Shown here piece after piece: positions 25,554-33,966 of a stretch of DNA of 64,000 bases. The DNA is from Tannerellaceae bacterium (GTDB lineage: Bacteria > Bacteroidota > Bacteroidia > Bacteroidales > Tannerellaceae), in assembly GCA_031271045.1 (NCBI GenBank), contig JAISWO010000060.1, forward strand, positions 1 through 64,000, written 5' to 3'. The position numbers were made by a program, and so were the translations under genes. The notes under the pieces were generated by a model that worked only from the letters and a program-made list of their open reading frames with translations, had not been told where the DNA came from and did no database searches. How positions within the stretch are numbered: position 1 is the first letter of the stretch; each line of letters begins with the position of its first letter.

Positions 25554-26932
25554 TGACGCTCCCGGACGCTTTTGTCCTCCGCACGCGGGCGTTGCTGGGG
25601 GAAGACTACGATGGACTGGAAGCTGCCCTGCAAGCTGCGCCGGTAGCAAGCCTGCGTATGAACAGAGATAAAATCGCCACGACGCCGGAAGGGGCCGAGG
25701 CGATTGCCTGGTGCGAGACGGGGTATTACCTGCCCCAACGGATGGCGTTTACCTTCGATCCTTTGTTTCACGCAGGAGCCTATTATGTGCAGGAAGCTTC
25801 GTCCATGTTCCTGGAGCAGGCGATCAGGACGTATGTGCGGGAGCCGGCAGTGTGTTTGGATCTTTGCGCCGCCCCGGGGGGGAAATCGACGCATCTGTGC
25901 AGCCTGCTGCCCGGCGGTAGCCTGCTGGTCGCCAACGAAGTGATCCGTAGCCGGGCGCATATCCTGGCCGAAAACCTGACGAAGTGGGGGAATCCCAACG
26001 TGATTGTCAGTTGTAACGACCCGGCGGACGTTGGGCGGTTGACGCATTTTTTCGATCTGATCGTAGCCGACGTTCCCTGTTCGGGCGAGGGAATGTTTCG
26101 CAAAGACCCTGCCAGTGTCGGACAGTGGAACTTGTCGAACGTAAACCTTTGCGCCGCCCGCCAGCGGAGGATTCTCAAGGATGCCTGGGGAGCTCTCAAG
26201 CCCGGAGGCTTGCTGGCATACAGCACCTGCACTTACAACACGGAAGAGAACGAAGATAATCTTGCTTACATCGTCGAGACGCTCGGAGCCGAAGCTCTTG
26301 CCATTTCCACGGAAACGGACTGGGGAGTGAGCGGGGCGTTGAAAAATGCCGGTCCGGCGTATCGTTTCTTTCCGCACCGGACCCGGGGCGAGGGTTTCTT
26401 CCTGGCCCTTGTGCGCAAAACGGGCGACGAGGAGAGGGTAGGGGAGCCTTTTCGGCGCAAGGCTGCGAAGGAGAAGCGCCGTCTGTCGCCGGGTGCTCTT
26501 CCCGCCGGCGTCGGGAGCCGGCTGTTGCATCCGGAGGATTTCCGCATCGAACGTTGTGGCGACCGGATAGAGGCTTTTCCTCTCTGCCATCAGGAGTATT
26601 ACCGGCGCCTCGGTGAAACCTTGAACCTCGTCAGCGCCGGTCTGTGCCTGGGTGAGATAAAAGGGAAAGACCTCCTCCCGGCTCATTCGCTGGCCATGAG
26701 CAGGGAACTGAACCGTGATTCGTTCGATGCCATCGCCTTGAGCCGGGAAGAGGCCATTCAATATTTGAGGAAGGAAGCGCTACCCTTGGCGGGCGGGAGC
26801 AATCAATCCTTGTCCGAAGGTCATGCGCTGGTGACGTACCGGGGGCTACCGCTGGGGTTTGTCAAGCGCTTAGGCAATCGCGCCAATAATCTCTACCCGC
26901 AACAGTGGCGCATCCGGAGCAGCCATTATTGA
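25553..26932 (+). CDS. rsmF: rRNA (cytosine-C5-)-methyltransferase, RsmF/NOL1-NOP2-Sun family
   Basis: SAM-dependent RNA m5C methyltransferase, 459 residues. The SAM pocket is LDLCAAPGGKSTH near residue 105. The two catalytic cysteines are in VPCSGEGMFRKDP and YSTCTYNTEEN. A C-terminal PUA-like RNA-binding extension (residues 300-459) includes HEYYRRLGE-like and LPLGFVKRLGNRANNLYP elements, as in RsmF. I choose ATG 25553, which forms a TGATG stop/start with the AraC gene; ATG 25544 in the same frame is 9 bases earlier. The 3' end overlaps the convergent phosphodiesterase gene by 7 bases. Confidence 0.93.
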   Translation: MTLPDAFVLRTRALLGEDYDGLEAALQAAPVASLRMNRDKIATTPEGAEAIAWCETGYYLPQRMAFTFDPLFHAGAYYVQEASSMFLEQAIRTYVREPAVCLDLCAAPGGKSTHLCSLLPGGSLLVANEVIRSRAHILAENLTKWGNPNVIVSCNDPADVGRLTHFFDLIVADVPCSGEGMFRKDPASVGQWNLSNVNLCAARQRRILKDAWGALKPGGLLAYSTCTYNTEENEDNLAYIVETLGAEALAISTETDWGVSGALKNAGPAYRFFPHRTRGEGFFLALVRKTGDEERVGEPFRRKAAKEKRRLSPGALPAGVGSRLLHPEDFRIERCGDRIEAFPLCHQEYYRRLGETLNLVSAGLCLGEIKGKDLLPAHSLAMSRELNRDSFDAIALSREEAIQYLRKEALPLAGGSNQSLSEGHALVTYRGLPLGFVKRLGNRANNLYPQQWRIRSSHY

Positions 26933-28143
26933 CGCAGCAGTTGCTCAACCACCTGTATATCGCCGTCGTTGGGAGCCGGCTCAAGGTTTAGGAGCCGCGT
27001 GATGATCAAGTAAAGGTTGACGTTGGCCATCGTCGGCAACGTGACGTTCTTTCGGAAAGAAGGCCCGGCGGCATAGAAAATAGCCTCCATTTCGGGGGCG
27101 AAATTATCGTACCCATGTGCTCCTCCGAGGCGGGGACTGGATTCGGCGCGGAACTGCAGATAGGTTCCGATGTCGGGTATGACCACCAGGTCGCCGATGC
27201 GGGGATGGGAGCCGTAGACGAACTGCGGCGGGATGTCACCTTTGCGGTAGGCTTTGACGTGGGGCACTTGTTGCAGGATGGCGTAGGCGCTGTCGGTATA
27301 CGTTTTTTTCGGATAGAGCAGGGTCGGTACGCCGTCGAAGACGTAGTCAAAGCTATCGCGCGGCAGGTAGTCGTTCAGGTTGACGTAATTGTCGGGCGTA
27401 TACGTCGCCATGCCGTGGTCCGAGAGGACAATAAAATCTATTTCGTCGAAATGCTCCAGTTGTTGGGCCTGTGCAAAGAAATAGGCCAGTATGCGGTCCA
27501 GTTCTTCCACCTTGTCGAGGGTAGCGGCCGAGTCCGGCGTAGCCGAGTGCCCGATACCGTCGGGTTCTTCCATATACCACATGATCAGTCGGGGCCGTAC
27601 GTCTTCCGGCCACTGCAACCAGGCGATGACCGAGTCGGCCCGCGCCTGGAAGGGTACCGATTTGTCGTAGGCCTTACAGATGGAAGGTTGCATGCCCTGT
27701 ATGGGCGCTTCGCTGCCGACCCAGAAGAACGAGGCGGCGCGTACGCCCTGCTTCTCGGCCGTATTCCAGATGGGTTCTCCCTGGTAGAAGTCAGGGTTGG
27801 TGACGGCCTCATTGTCGCCGATGCGGTAGATACGGTCCAGGTCGGGCGCATAGAAGAAATTGTTTATCAGCCCGTGGTGGTCGGGGTGCAAACCCGTAGC
27901 CAGGGCGTAATGATTGGGAAATGTCACGCTGGGGAAGGAGGGCCGGAAGGCCGACTTTACGCCCACGCTCGCCAGGGAATCCAAGGTCGGCGTATGCGCC
28001 CGTCCGGGATAGTCGGATCGGAAGCCGTCCATCGAGAGGACGACTACATAGCGGCCTTTGTGCGTACGTGTGCTGCATCCGACCAGTATAACGAGGGCCG
28101 GAAAAAGCGTACAGAGGAGGAATAAGGGCAGGGATCTGTTCAT
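26926..28143 (-). CDS. ENPP-type alkaline phosphatase family lipoprotein
   Basis: 405-residue exported lipoprotein (lipobox VGC, Cys 23) of the type I phosphodiesterase/nucleotide pyrophosphatase group. Metal ligands and nucleophile can be placed: Asp 39 in LSMDGFR, Thr 74 in FPSVTFPN, the Asp/His of EEPDGIGH, SDHG, and the final His of GGAHGYDN. These enzymes hydrolyse phosphodiesters such as nucleotides or phospholipid head groups in the periplasm. It precedes the acyl-CoA ligase on the other side: the ligase starts upstream on the same strand and ends 24 bases before this gene, so the two may be co-transcribed. Confidence 0.92.
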   Translation of the reverse strand: MNRSLPLFLLCTLFPALVILVGCSTRTHKGRYVVVLSMDGFRSDYPGRAHTPTLDSLASVGVKSAFRPSFPSVTFPNHYALATGLHPDHHGLINNFFYAPDLDRIYRIGDNEAVTNPDFYQGEPIWNTAEKQGVRAASFFWVGSEAPIQGMQPSICKAYDKSVPFQARADSVIAWLQWPEDVRPRLIMWYMEEPDGIGHSATPDSAATLDKVEELDRILAYFFAQAQQLEHFDEIDFIVLSDHGMATYTPDNYVNLNDYLPRDSFDYVFDGVPTLLYPKKTYTDSAYAILQQVPHVKAYRKGDIPPQFVYGSHPRIGDLVVIPDIGTYLQFRAESSPRLGGAHGYDNFAPEMEAIFYAAGPSFRKNVTLPTMANVNLYLIITRLLNLEPAPNDGDIQVVEQLLRQ

Positions 28144-28167
28144 AATCTTTATAGTTTATAATTTATC

Positions 28168-29832
28168 TCAGTAGTTGTGATACAAATAACGTTTGATGCT
28201 TTTCTTGGGCGTTTTTTCAAACTCCGTAGGGTAAAGGCGGATCTGAGCGATCTGTTCGAAGGGCGCCAGCAGTTTGTTCACTTCCCGGCAGTTTTGTTCC
28301 ATGATAGCCGTCAGGTCTTCGTGCGAGATGCCGGTAGAGTCTACGGCGTCGTAGTCGGGGTATACCAGTCCGATCAGCCGTCCATTCTTTTCCACCACCA
28401 AGCTTTCCATGACGAAAGGCAGGTTGTTCAGCTTCGATTCGATCTCTTCGGGATAGACATTCTGTCCGTTGGAGCTCAGGATCATGGTTTTGTTTCTTCC
28501 GCGAATATAGATGCGTTTGGAGGCGTCGATGGTCCCCAGGTCGCCCGTTCGCAGCCATCCGTCGGGAGTGAAGACCCCTTCGGTAGCCTCCGGGTTTTTG
28601 TAATATCCCTGCATGACATTTTCGCCACGCACCTGTATCTCGCCAACCACCCGGTAAGGGTCTGGGGAGTCAATGCGCACGTCCATGATTTTCTTCAGCA
28701 CCTGTCCGCAGGATCCCGGCACGAAGGCCTCGTGATTGTCGTAACTGATCAGCGGGGCACATTCGGTCATTCCATACCCAATGGTGAAGGGGAACTTGAT
28801 CTTGTACAAAAACTCCGTCACCTCTTCGTTCATGGCGGCTCCACCGACAATGACTTCGCGGAAATTACCCCCCAATGCATCGCTGAGCCGGCGCCGTATC
28901 TGGGCATAGATGCGGTTGTCGAGCAGCGGGATGTTGAGCGCCAGTTTCATGCTGCGGCGGTTCAATTGCGGGAGGATCATCTTTTTGTAGACCTTCTCCA
29001 AGATCAGGGGCACGGTGATGATCAGATGGGGGCGTACCTCCTCGAAGGCTTTCAGCAGGATCTTGGGCGCCGGCGCTTTGCCCAGGAAGAATACATGCGC
29101 CCCGAAGGCGGTTGGCACTAAGAAGTTGAAAGCGCAACTGTACGCATGTGCCAACGGAAGGAAGCACAACATACGCTCGCCCCGGAAGATAACGTCCAGC
29201 GTACGGGCGTAGGTGATGTTGCCCGCCAGGTTATTTCCCGTAAGCATGACCCCTTTGCTGAAGCCGGTCGTCCCCGACGTATAGTTGAGCAGCACCACGC
29301 GGTCGTTCCCTACTTCCGCATACCGGACGTCGTCCTTCGTAAAGCCGGCGGGGTATCGTTCCGCCATCTTGGCGTCCAATTCTTTCAGCAGTTTCCGGAT
29401 CTCTTCGCTGTCTCGCTGATGCAGGCAGCGGAAGTTGGATATGGAGAAGACGCCCCTCAGGTTGCCGACCTTCTCCTCTTCCAGCGAATCCCATATCCTG
29501 TCGCTCACAAAGAGGAAGGAAGCTTCCGAGTGATTGATGATATGGTGGATGTCGTTCGGATTAAAATCCTGAAGGATAGGGACGACGACCGCTCCGTAGG
29601 TCACCACCGCCAGGTAGACGGTGCACCAATAGGAGGAGTCCTTGCCCACCAAAGCAATCTTATCGCCCTGGGCAACTTGCAGCTCGCCGAACAGCAGGTG
29701 CAGGCGCGCTATCTCTCCGGCCACCTCCCCGAAACTACAGGTTGTGTCCTTACTATAATCCGTGTAAGCAGGTAATTCCCAATTGTTACGGAAACTATCC
29801 TCGTAAAGTCTAATAAAGTTCTCGTTGATCAT
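28168..29832 (-). CDS. AMP-dependent long-chain acyl-CoA synthetase
   Basis: 554-residue adenylate-forming enzyme that activates a fatty acid with ATP and CoA. The ATP-binding P-loop is LNYTSGTTGFSKGVMLTG near residue 180. A5 is YGMTECAPLI, A7 is LRTGDLG, A8 is IYIRGRNKTMILSSNGQNVYPEEIE, and the A10 lysine is in EKTPKKSIKRYLY at the extreme C-terminus. No signal peptide. Likely first gene of a two-gene transcript with the ENPP lipoprotein. Chain-length preference cannot be read. The 3' side of the neighbouring gap holds repeat array 1. Confidence 0.93.
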   Translation of the reverse strand: MINENFIRLYEDSFRNNWELPAYTDYSKDTTCSFGEVAGEIARLHLLFGELQVAQGDKIALVGKDSSYWCTVYLAVVTYGAVVVPILQDFNPNDIHHIINHSEASFLFVSDRIWDSLEEEKVGNLRGVFSISNFRCLHQRDSEEIRKLLKELDAKMAERYPAGFTKDDVRYAEVGNDRVVLLNYTSGTTGFSKGVMLTGNNLAGNITYARTLDVIFRGERMLCFLPLAHAYSCAFNFLVPTAFGAHVFFLGKAPAPKILLKAFEEVRPHLIITVPLILEKVYKKMILPQLNRRSMKLALNIPLLDNRIYAQIRRRLSDALGGNFREVIVGGAAMNEEVTEFLYKIKFPFTIGYGMTECAPLISYDNHEAFVPGSCGQVLKKIMDVRIDSPDPYRVVGEIQVRGENVMQGYYKNPEATEGVFTPDGWLRTGDLGTIDASKRIYIRGRNKTMILSSNGQNVYPEEIESKLNNLPFVMESLVVEKNGRLIGLVYPDYDAVDSTGISHEDLTAIMEQNCREVNKLLAPFEQIAQIRLYPTEFEKTPKKSIKRYLYHNY

Positions 29833-29903
29833 AGCGCAAAAGTATGGTTTCTGTGCAAAACATACAAACTTTGCCTCAGTCGATCCATTATTAAAGTCTC
29901 TAC

Positions 29904-30236
29904 AAAAATATGGACCCCCAACAAACGTTCATTCAGGATCCCTAAAAAAATATGGACCCTCAACAACCGTTCATTGAAGATCCCGACAAAAATATGGACC
30001 CAAACAAACGTTCATTGAAGGTCCCGACAAAAATATGGACCCTCAACAAGCGTTCGTTCAAGATCCCGACAAAAATATGGACCTCAAACAAACGTTCATT
30101 GAGGATCCCGACAAAAATATGGACCTCCAACAAGCGTTCATTGAGGATCCCGATAAAAATATGGACCCAAACAAACGTTCATTGAGGGTCCCGACAAAAA
30201 TATGGACCCAGACAAGCGTTCATTGAGGATCCCGAT
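29904..30236 (+). repeat. array 1: eight 41-42 bp tandem units
   Basis: Units starting with AAAAATATGGACC begin at 29904, 29946, 29988, 30029, 30071, 30113, 30155 and 30196. Spacing is 42 or 41 bases, and a ninth unit breaks off at 30237 into the promoter module. A typical unit reads AAAAATATGGACC, then CAACAAACGTTCATTGA, then GGATCCCGAC or GGTCCCGAC. The GGACC near the start can pair with the GG(A/T)(T)CC near the end, giving a possible small hairpin in every unit. Because lengths mix 41 and 42, no reading frame is kept; the short peptides read through it are artefacts. The left flank is GTCTCTAC. Confidence 0.95.
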
Positions 30237-30397
30237 AAAAATATCTGACGTGAAGAACTTTTTTTCATCAGCTATTTTGCAATATGATGTAATCCGCATA
30301 TATTTGTGGTCAAATAAACAAGGAAATAGATGTCTAATCACAATTAAAAACATTCAAATACCATGATAGCTATTATCTTTCACCCCTCGTTCCCCAA
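30237..30397 (+). repeat. 161 bp promoter-leader-start module, copy 1
   Basis: This segment matches 39046-39206 over 161 bases without a gap and with about a dozen differences by eye. It holds a T-rich stretch, a consensus promoter, an about 50-base leader, and ATG plus ten further codons (MIAIIFHPSFP). Identity stops right after those codons, at CCCCAA. Downstream sequence is a propeller lipoprotein here and a DUF6261-like gene at copy 2. Confidence 0.92.
30276..30306 (+). promoter_or_regulatory. module promoter, copy 1
   Basis: TTTG (30276-30279), 19 bases, TATATTTG (30299-30306): an exact match to the phylum consensus spacing. The start of transcription should be near 30313, giving a leader of about 50 bases before ATG 30363. 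Confidence 0.82.
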
Positions 30398-31553
30398 TAG
30401 GGGTATCTATTTATTGATACAATCGGCCCTTCTCGCATTATTTTTTTCTTGTTCTAACTCTCATGTTAGGCAGGAATCATACACACATGAGATATTGCTA
30501 TCTCAGGATAAATATATTCATTTAGATGATTATACTACACAATCAACTGAGTATTTACAGATTGTAGAACAAAATGATTCAGTCTTTTTGGCCTTTATAA
30601 ATGCGTACGACAACTCGATTACGATTCATTATTTGGAGTCCGGCGAATTTCATAAAAAGATATATTTTGATAAAGAAGGAAGTAACGGTGTAGGAAAACT
30701 GTATGCTTTTTGTTTTGCTGACAGTTCTATTTATCTATATAATCAGTGGGTGCGAAAATTATTTGTTAGTGATTTAAATGCGAAATTGCGTAAAGCAATA
30801 GATATAGATTTAACACGCTTTTCCTCTGACAATATGTTTCCTCCGACTTTATTTCCTTTAACATTATCTCCAATAAATAAGATTGGTGAGGAAATTATAT
30901 TGACCGGTTTTTCACTTTCTGCTAATGAAAACAAAAATGAAACAGAAGAAAATATGCCAACCACAGCAGTCTACAATTTGGAAAATGATAAAATAATCTT
31001 ATGCAACGGTTTTCCCAGTATATACCATAAAGGATATTGGGGAGCAGATCTTAATTATAGAGTTGTACGTTATTGTATAGATTCACAAAACAAGATTGTT
31101 TTAAGCTATGCGGTTGACGAAGATATTTATGTCCTGGATTCTTTAGGAGGAGCAAAAAAAGCTTATTATGCAGGATCAAAAGAACAAACAGAAAAAATCA
31201 AACCAATAGATAATGACAGATCTTCAGTCAATATTACAAGAGAAAATGTGTATTCATTCTATATGGAAAATTTTATTTATGGAGGAATTCTTTACGATAA
31301 ATACAATCAAGTGTTTTATAGAATATGTTCTATGCCTACGTATAATTATTCAAAGGAAAGTCGTATAATAGAAAAAAAATTGCATGTAATCATATTAGAC
31401 GAACAATTCAATAAAATCGGAGAATCAACTCTTCCTGATGCCCCTTACTTAATCCTTTCCTATTTTGTTTCTCCGGAAGGCCTACACATACAGGTAGATA
31501 GTGAAGATGATGACGTTATGGCATTTAAAACATTTAAAATAAAGAGAATATGA
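30363..31553 (+). CDS. TolB/BF3164-like beta-propeller lipoprotein with transplanted start
   Basis: 396-residue predicted lipoprotein (lipobox FFSC, Cys 30) of the Bacteroidales six-bladed beta-propeller type. The body has propeller-like strand repeats (DKYIHLDDYTTQ, FCFADSSIYLYNQWVRKLFV, NKIVLSYAVDEDIYVLDSLGG). I cannot assign a ligand. The first 11 residues and the ATG belong to the repeated module and are the same as the start of the protein at 39172. The native start was probably a later codon (a TTG precedes IQSALLALFF). The gene is much richer in A+T than the flanking core. Its TGA overlaps the ATG of the broken gene at 31550. Confidence 0.75.
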   Translation: MIAIIFHPSFPNRGIYLLIQSALLALFFSCSNSHVRQESYTHEILLSQDKYIHLDDYTTQSTEYLQIVEQNDSVFLAFINAYDNSITIHYLESGEFHKKIYFDKEGSNGVGKLYAFCFADSSIYLYNQWVRKLFVSDLNAKLRKAIDIDLTRFSSDNMFPPTLFPLTLSPINKIGEEIILTGFSLSANENKNETEENMPTTAVYNLENDKIILCNGFPSIYHKGYWGADLNYRVVRYCIDSQNKIVLSYAVDEDIYVLDSLGGAKKAYYAGSKEQTEKIKPIDNDRSSVNITRENVYSFYMENFIYGGILYDKYNQVFYRICSMPTYNYSKESRIIEKKLHVIILDEQFNKIGESTLPDAPYLILSYFVSPEGLHIQVDSEDDDVMAFKTFKIKRI

Positions 31554-31633
31554 AATCAATTTATATTTTTATCCTTTCTTCCTGTCCTGCTTTTTCGTAT
31601 AATTGCCATGGCTATGCAAGAGGATCCCGATAA
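31550..31633 (+). pseudogene. 5' fragment of a lipoprotein gene cut by a module copy
   Basis: ATG 31550 overlaps the stop of the previous gene (ATGA), the usual sign of a coupled operon gene. The frame encodes MKSIYIFILSSC, a textbook lipoprotein signal with lipobox LSSC, and about 11 more residues. From 31620 the sequence becomes the end of an array unit plus the promoter module, and a stop follows at 31631-31633. Only about 23 native codons remain. I read this as a gene interrupted by arrival of the module; loss by deletion between repeats is an alternative. Confidence 0.6.
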
Positions 31634-31732
31634 AAATATCTGACGGGAAGAACTTTTTTTCATCAGATATTTTGCAATATGATGTAATCCGTATATATTT
31701 GTGGTCAAATAAACAAGGAAATAGATGTCTAA
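31620..31732 (+). repeat. promoter module, shortened copy 3
   Basis: From GAGGATCCCGAT (the last 12 bases of an array unit) through the T-rich stretch and promoter to ATGTCTAA at 31732, this matches copies 1 and 2. The tandem units upstream and the last about 60 bases, including the MIAIIFHPSFP start, are absent. It therefore supplies only a promoter to the next propeller gene. Confidence 0.88.
31671..31701 (+). promoter_or_regulatory. module promoter, copy 3
   Basis: TTTG (31671-31674), 19 bases, TATATTTG (31694-31701), same arrangement as the other copies. It lies about 70 bases upstream of the propeller gene at 31775. Confidence 0.8.
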
Positions 31733-31774
31733 ACTATTTAGCAAATAACAATTTACATCGCAATGACTTCTACA

Positions 31775-32794
31775 ATGAATAAAATATTGATTACATTAAC
31801 TACAAGTTTGATTTTTATATCGTGTCAAAACAATAAAACTTTTTTGACCGATTACTTTTCGGAAACAGATGTGTGCGCACTAAAAGAAATAGTGGAATAT
31901 CCGGCAGATTCAATTGGCCATGCGGATTTTATCTTTTCTCATGGAGATTACATTTTGCTGTCGGAACCTAAATTAAATTATTTAATATCGTCCTACAACA
32001 TGGCGACAAAATCGCTTACCCGTTTTTTATCAAAGGGAACTGGCCCCAACGAGTTACCGGACGTACAACAAATAGACGTGTATGAAAAAGATACTCTGTT
32101 TTTTGTTAAAAGCACGTTTTCAAAAGACATTTTTATTTATGCCTTTAATAATACTGCTTTATTGAGCTTAGAACAAGTGCCGGGCGATAACGTGTCGCTT
32201 TTCTTTGACGGCAACAGCGTTATTTGTTCCCAATACGGGAAAAAACGCTTTTCTCTGCATGATATACAAAACAAATCAACCGTTGAATTTGGAGACAGCA
32301 TAGTTATTGAAAATTGCCGTCCGGATCTTATTCCTTATGTATTACAAGGACTTTGTGCCGGCAACGCGGAGTTAAAAAGATTTGTCTGGGCTTCTATATA
32401 TGGAGATATATTTGAAATATATGATTACAAAAATCCAAACCGTATAGAAACAATAAACAGCACAAAAGGTATTCTTCCTGTTATAAAAAGCGATCAAAAT
32501 CAACCGGTATTCTCTTCTGATTCCAAATTTGGCGTTGTGTCGATAACGGTCACAAATAAATACATCTATATGCTTTATAACGAAAACAAAATAAAAGATT
32601 TCCAGGATAAGAAAGATGATGTTTTATTATGTAATAAAATTCTTGTCTATGATTGGAACGGGACGCCTCAAAAAATACTCAAAACAAACAAATTGCTCAA
32701 GTCTATATCCTACAATGAAAAACACAAGAAAATATTTTGTATCGGGCACGATGATGATGGGAATGGGAAAATATTTTATATAGATGATTTATAG
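31775..32794 (+). CDS. six-bladed beta-propeller lipoprotein
   Basis: 339-residue lipoprotein (lipobox IFISC, Cys 17). The TolB/BF3164-like propeller hallmark LSKGTGPNELPDVQQIDVY lies near residue 90, and FEIYDYKNPN and ILVYDWNGTPQKIL are later blade strands. I start at ATG 31775; ATG 31763 adds four residues. The N-terminus is normal, unlike the module-fused protein at 30363. Strongly AT-rich. Role unknown. Related lipoproteins are often found beside secreted-peptide or transport genes in Bacteroidales (recalled, not checked). Confidence 0.78.
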   Translation: MNKILITLTTSLIFISCQNNKTFLTDYFSETDVCALKEIVEYPADSIGHADFIFSHGDYILLSEPKLNYLISSYNMATKSLTRFLSKGTGPNELPDVQQIDVYEKDTLFFVKSTFSKDIFIYAFNNTALLSLEQVPGDNVSLFFDGNSVICSQYGKKRFSLHDIQNKSTVEFGDSIVIENCRPDLIPYVLQGLCAGNAELKRFVWASIYGDIFEIYDYKNPNRIETINSTKGILPVIKSDQNQPVFSSDSKFGVVSITVTNKYIYMLYNENKIKDFQDKKDDVLLCNKILVYDWNGTPQKILKTNKLLKSISYNEKHKKIFCIGHDDDGNGKIFYIDDL

Positions 32795-32931
32795 AATATA
32801 GAAATTCCAATGATTGATTATAATTTATTTATGCCCTCAAAAATCCGTTCATCCAAACGCCGTAAATGGTGATTGTTTACAAAATGATTCCAGCTATTCA
32901 AAATAGTAAGTCTCTGTAAAAATATAATGAA

Positions 32932-33966
32932 ATGGAAAGACAGGCAATTTTGTTTATATTAAATCTATTAATTATCTTTTTCCCCGGTTGTTCCAATGAA
33001 AATAAGATTAAACAGTTGGATTTTAAAATTCAAGAAGATATAGAATGTATTTCAATTCCTTACCAAGATATTTTAGGAATTACAATGCAACTCCAAAAGA
33101 AAGACAATTTGTTGTTTTTAAATGATTTTAGAGGAGACACATTGATACACATATATGATGTAAGAAAGCAGCAACTTCTCAGGAAAATGATACCTGTCGG
33201 GAGTGGTCCAAAAGAATTGATGAGTCCGGTGGAAATACACGTAGACAAAGAACATCTGTTCATCTTTTACCGGCAAACGTCCTTGATGTATTCTATTCCA
33301 TTAGATTCTGTGATGAATGGAAATAAAGATATGGTCAAAAATTTTCAAGTTCCCGATGGAGCAAATCTTCTATTTCCAATAAACGATTCTCTATTTATTT
33401 CTTCCGGCTTTTTCGAAAAACGTTATGTTCTATTTAATCACTCAGGAGAACTCATTCATGAATTTGGCGAATATCCCGCATATTGGGATAGAGAAAAACA
33501 TCTTTCTTATCGTGTGCGGGCGATGTTCCATCAAACCTCTTTTGAGAAACATCCGAGTGCTCCTCTGTTTTTGACTTATTCCCCTCATGTCTTTGAAATA
33601 TATGATTATAGTGCAGGAATATCTACGCCAACCTTAGTTAAGCGTATGTGTATTGGGAATTATAATTATCTGTATACTGATAATGAAACGATGCTTGCTG
33701 TTGAGAGTGGCATGGATGTTGAAAAAGGAATAATATCTGTTTCATGTTCATCCAAACACATTTACATTTTGTATGATTATGATAATGCCGGACATGAAAA
33801 TCCGGTCACTAAAATTCAAGTAATAGATTGGAACGGAAATCCGGTAAAACTTCTGAATCTCCCCAAACGAGGAACCTGTTTACATATAGATGAGGAAGAA
33901 GAAATTGGCTACATGATCGTAGAAGATCCCGATGACACGCTAATGTACTTTAATCTTGGACAATAA
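32932..33966 (+). CDS. six-bladed beta-propeller lipoprotein
   Basis: 344-residue lipoprotein (lipobox FPGC, Cys 20), paralogue of the protein at 31775. The shared signature is PVGSGPKELMSPVEIHV near residue 85, followed by FEIYDYSAG and IQVIDWNGNPVKLLNL. AT-rich like its neighbours. The 137-base gap before it contains AGTCTCTGTAAAAATATAATG at 32909-32929, which resembles the left edge of repeat arrays 1 and 2. Its stop overlaps the signal-peptidase start by 11 bases, so they are one operon. Confidence 0.8.
   Translation: MERQAILFILNLLIIFFPGCSNENKIKQLDFKIQEDIECISIPYQDILGITMQLQKKDNLLFLNDFRGDTLIHIYDVRKQQLLRKMIPVGSGPKELMSPVEIHVDKEHLFIFYRQTSLMYSIPLDSVMNGNKDMVKNFQVPDGANLLFPINDSLFISSGFFEKRYVLFNHSGELIHEFGEYPAYWDREKHLSYRVRAMFHQTSFEKHPSAPLFLTYSPHVFEIYDYSAGISTPTLVKRMCIGNYNYLYTDNETMLAVESGMDVEKGIISVSCSSKHIYILYDYDNAGHENPVTKIQVIDWNGNPVKLLNLPKRGTCLHIDEEEEIGYMIVEDPDDTLMYFNLGQ

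Noticed and set aside
29952-30226. Open frames through array 1 giving repeated DKNMDPQQ or PTKIWT peptides
   Set aside because: Units of mixed 41 and 42 bases do not keep a frame, and several frames are open at once. This is a result of the repeat, not a gene.
29904-30236. Array 1 (and arrays 2 and 3) as CRISPR
   Set aside because: The units are contiguous with graded variation, and there are no unique spacers between constant repeats. No cas genes are in the window.
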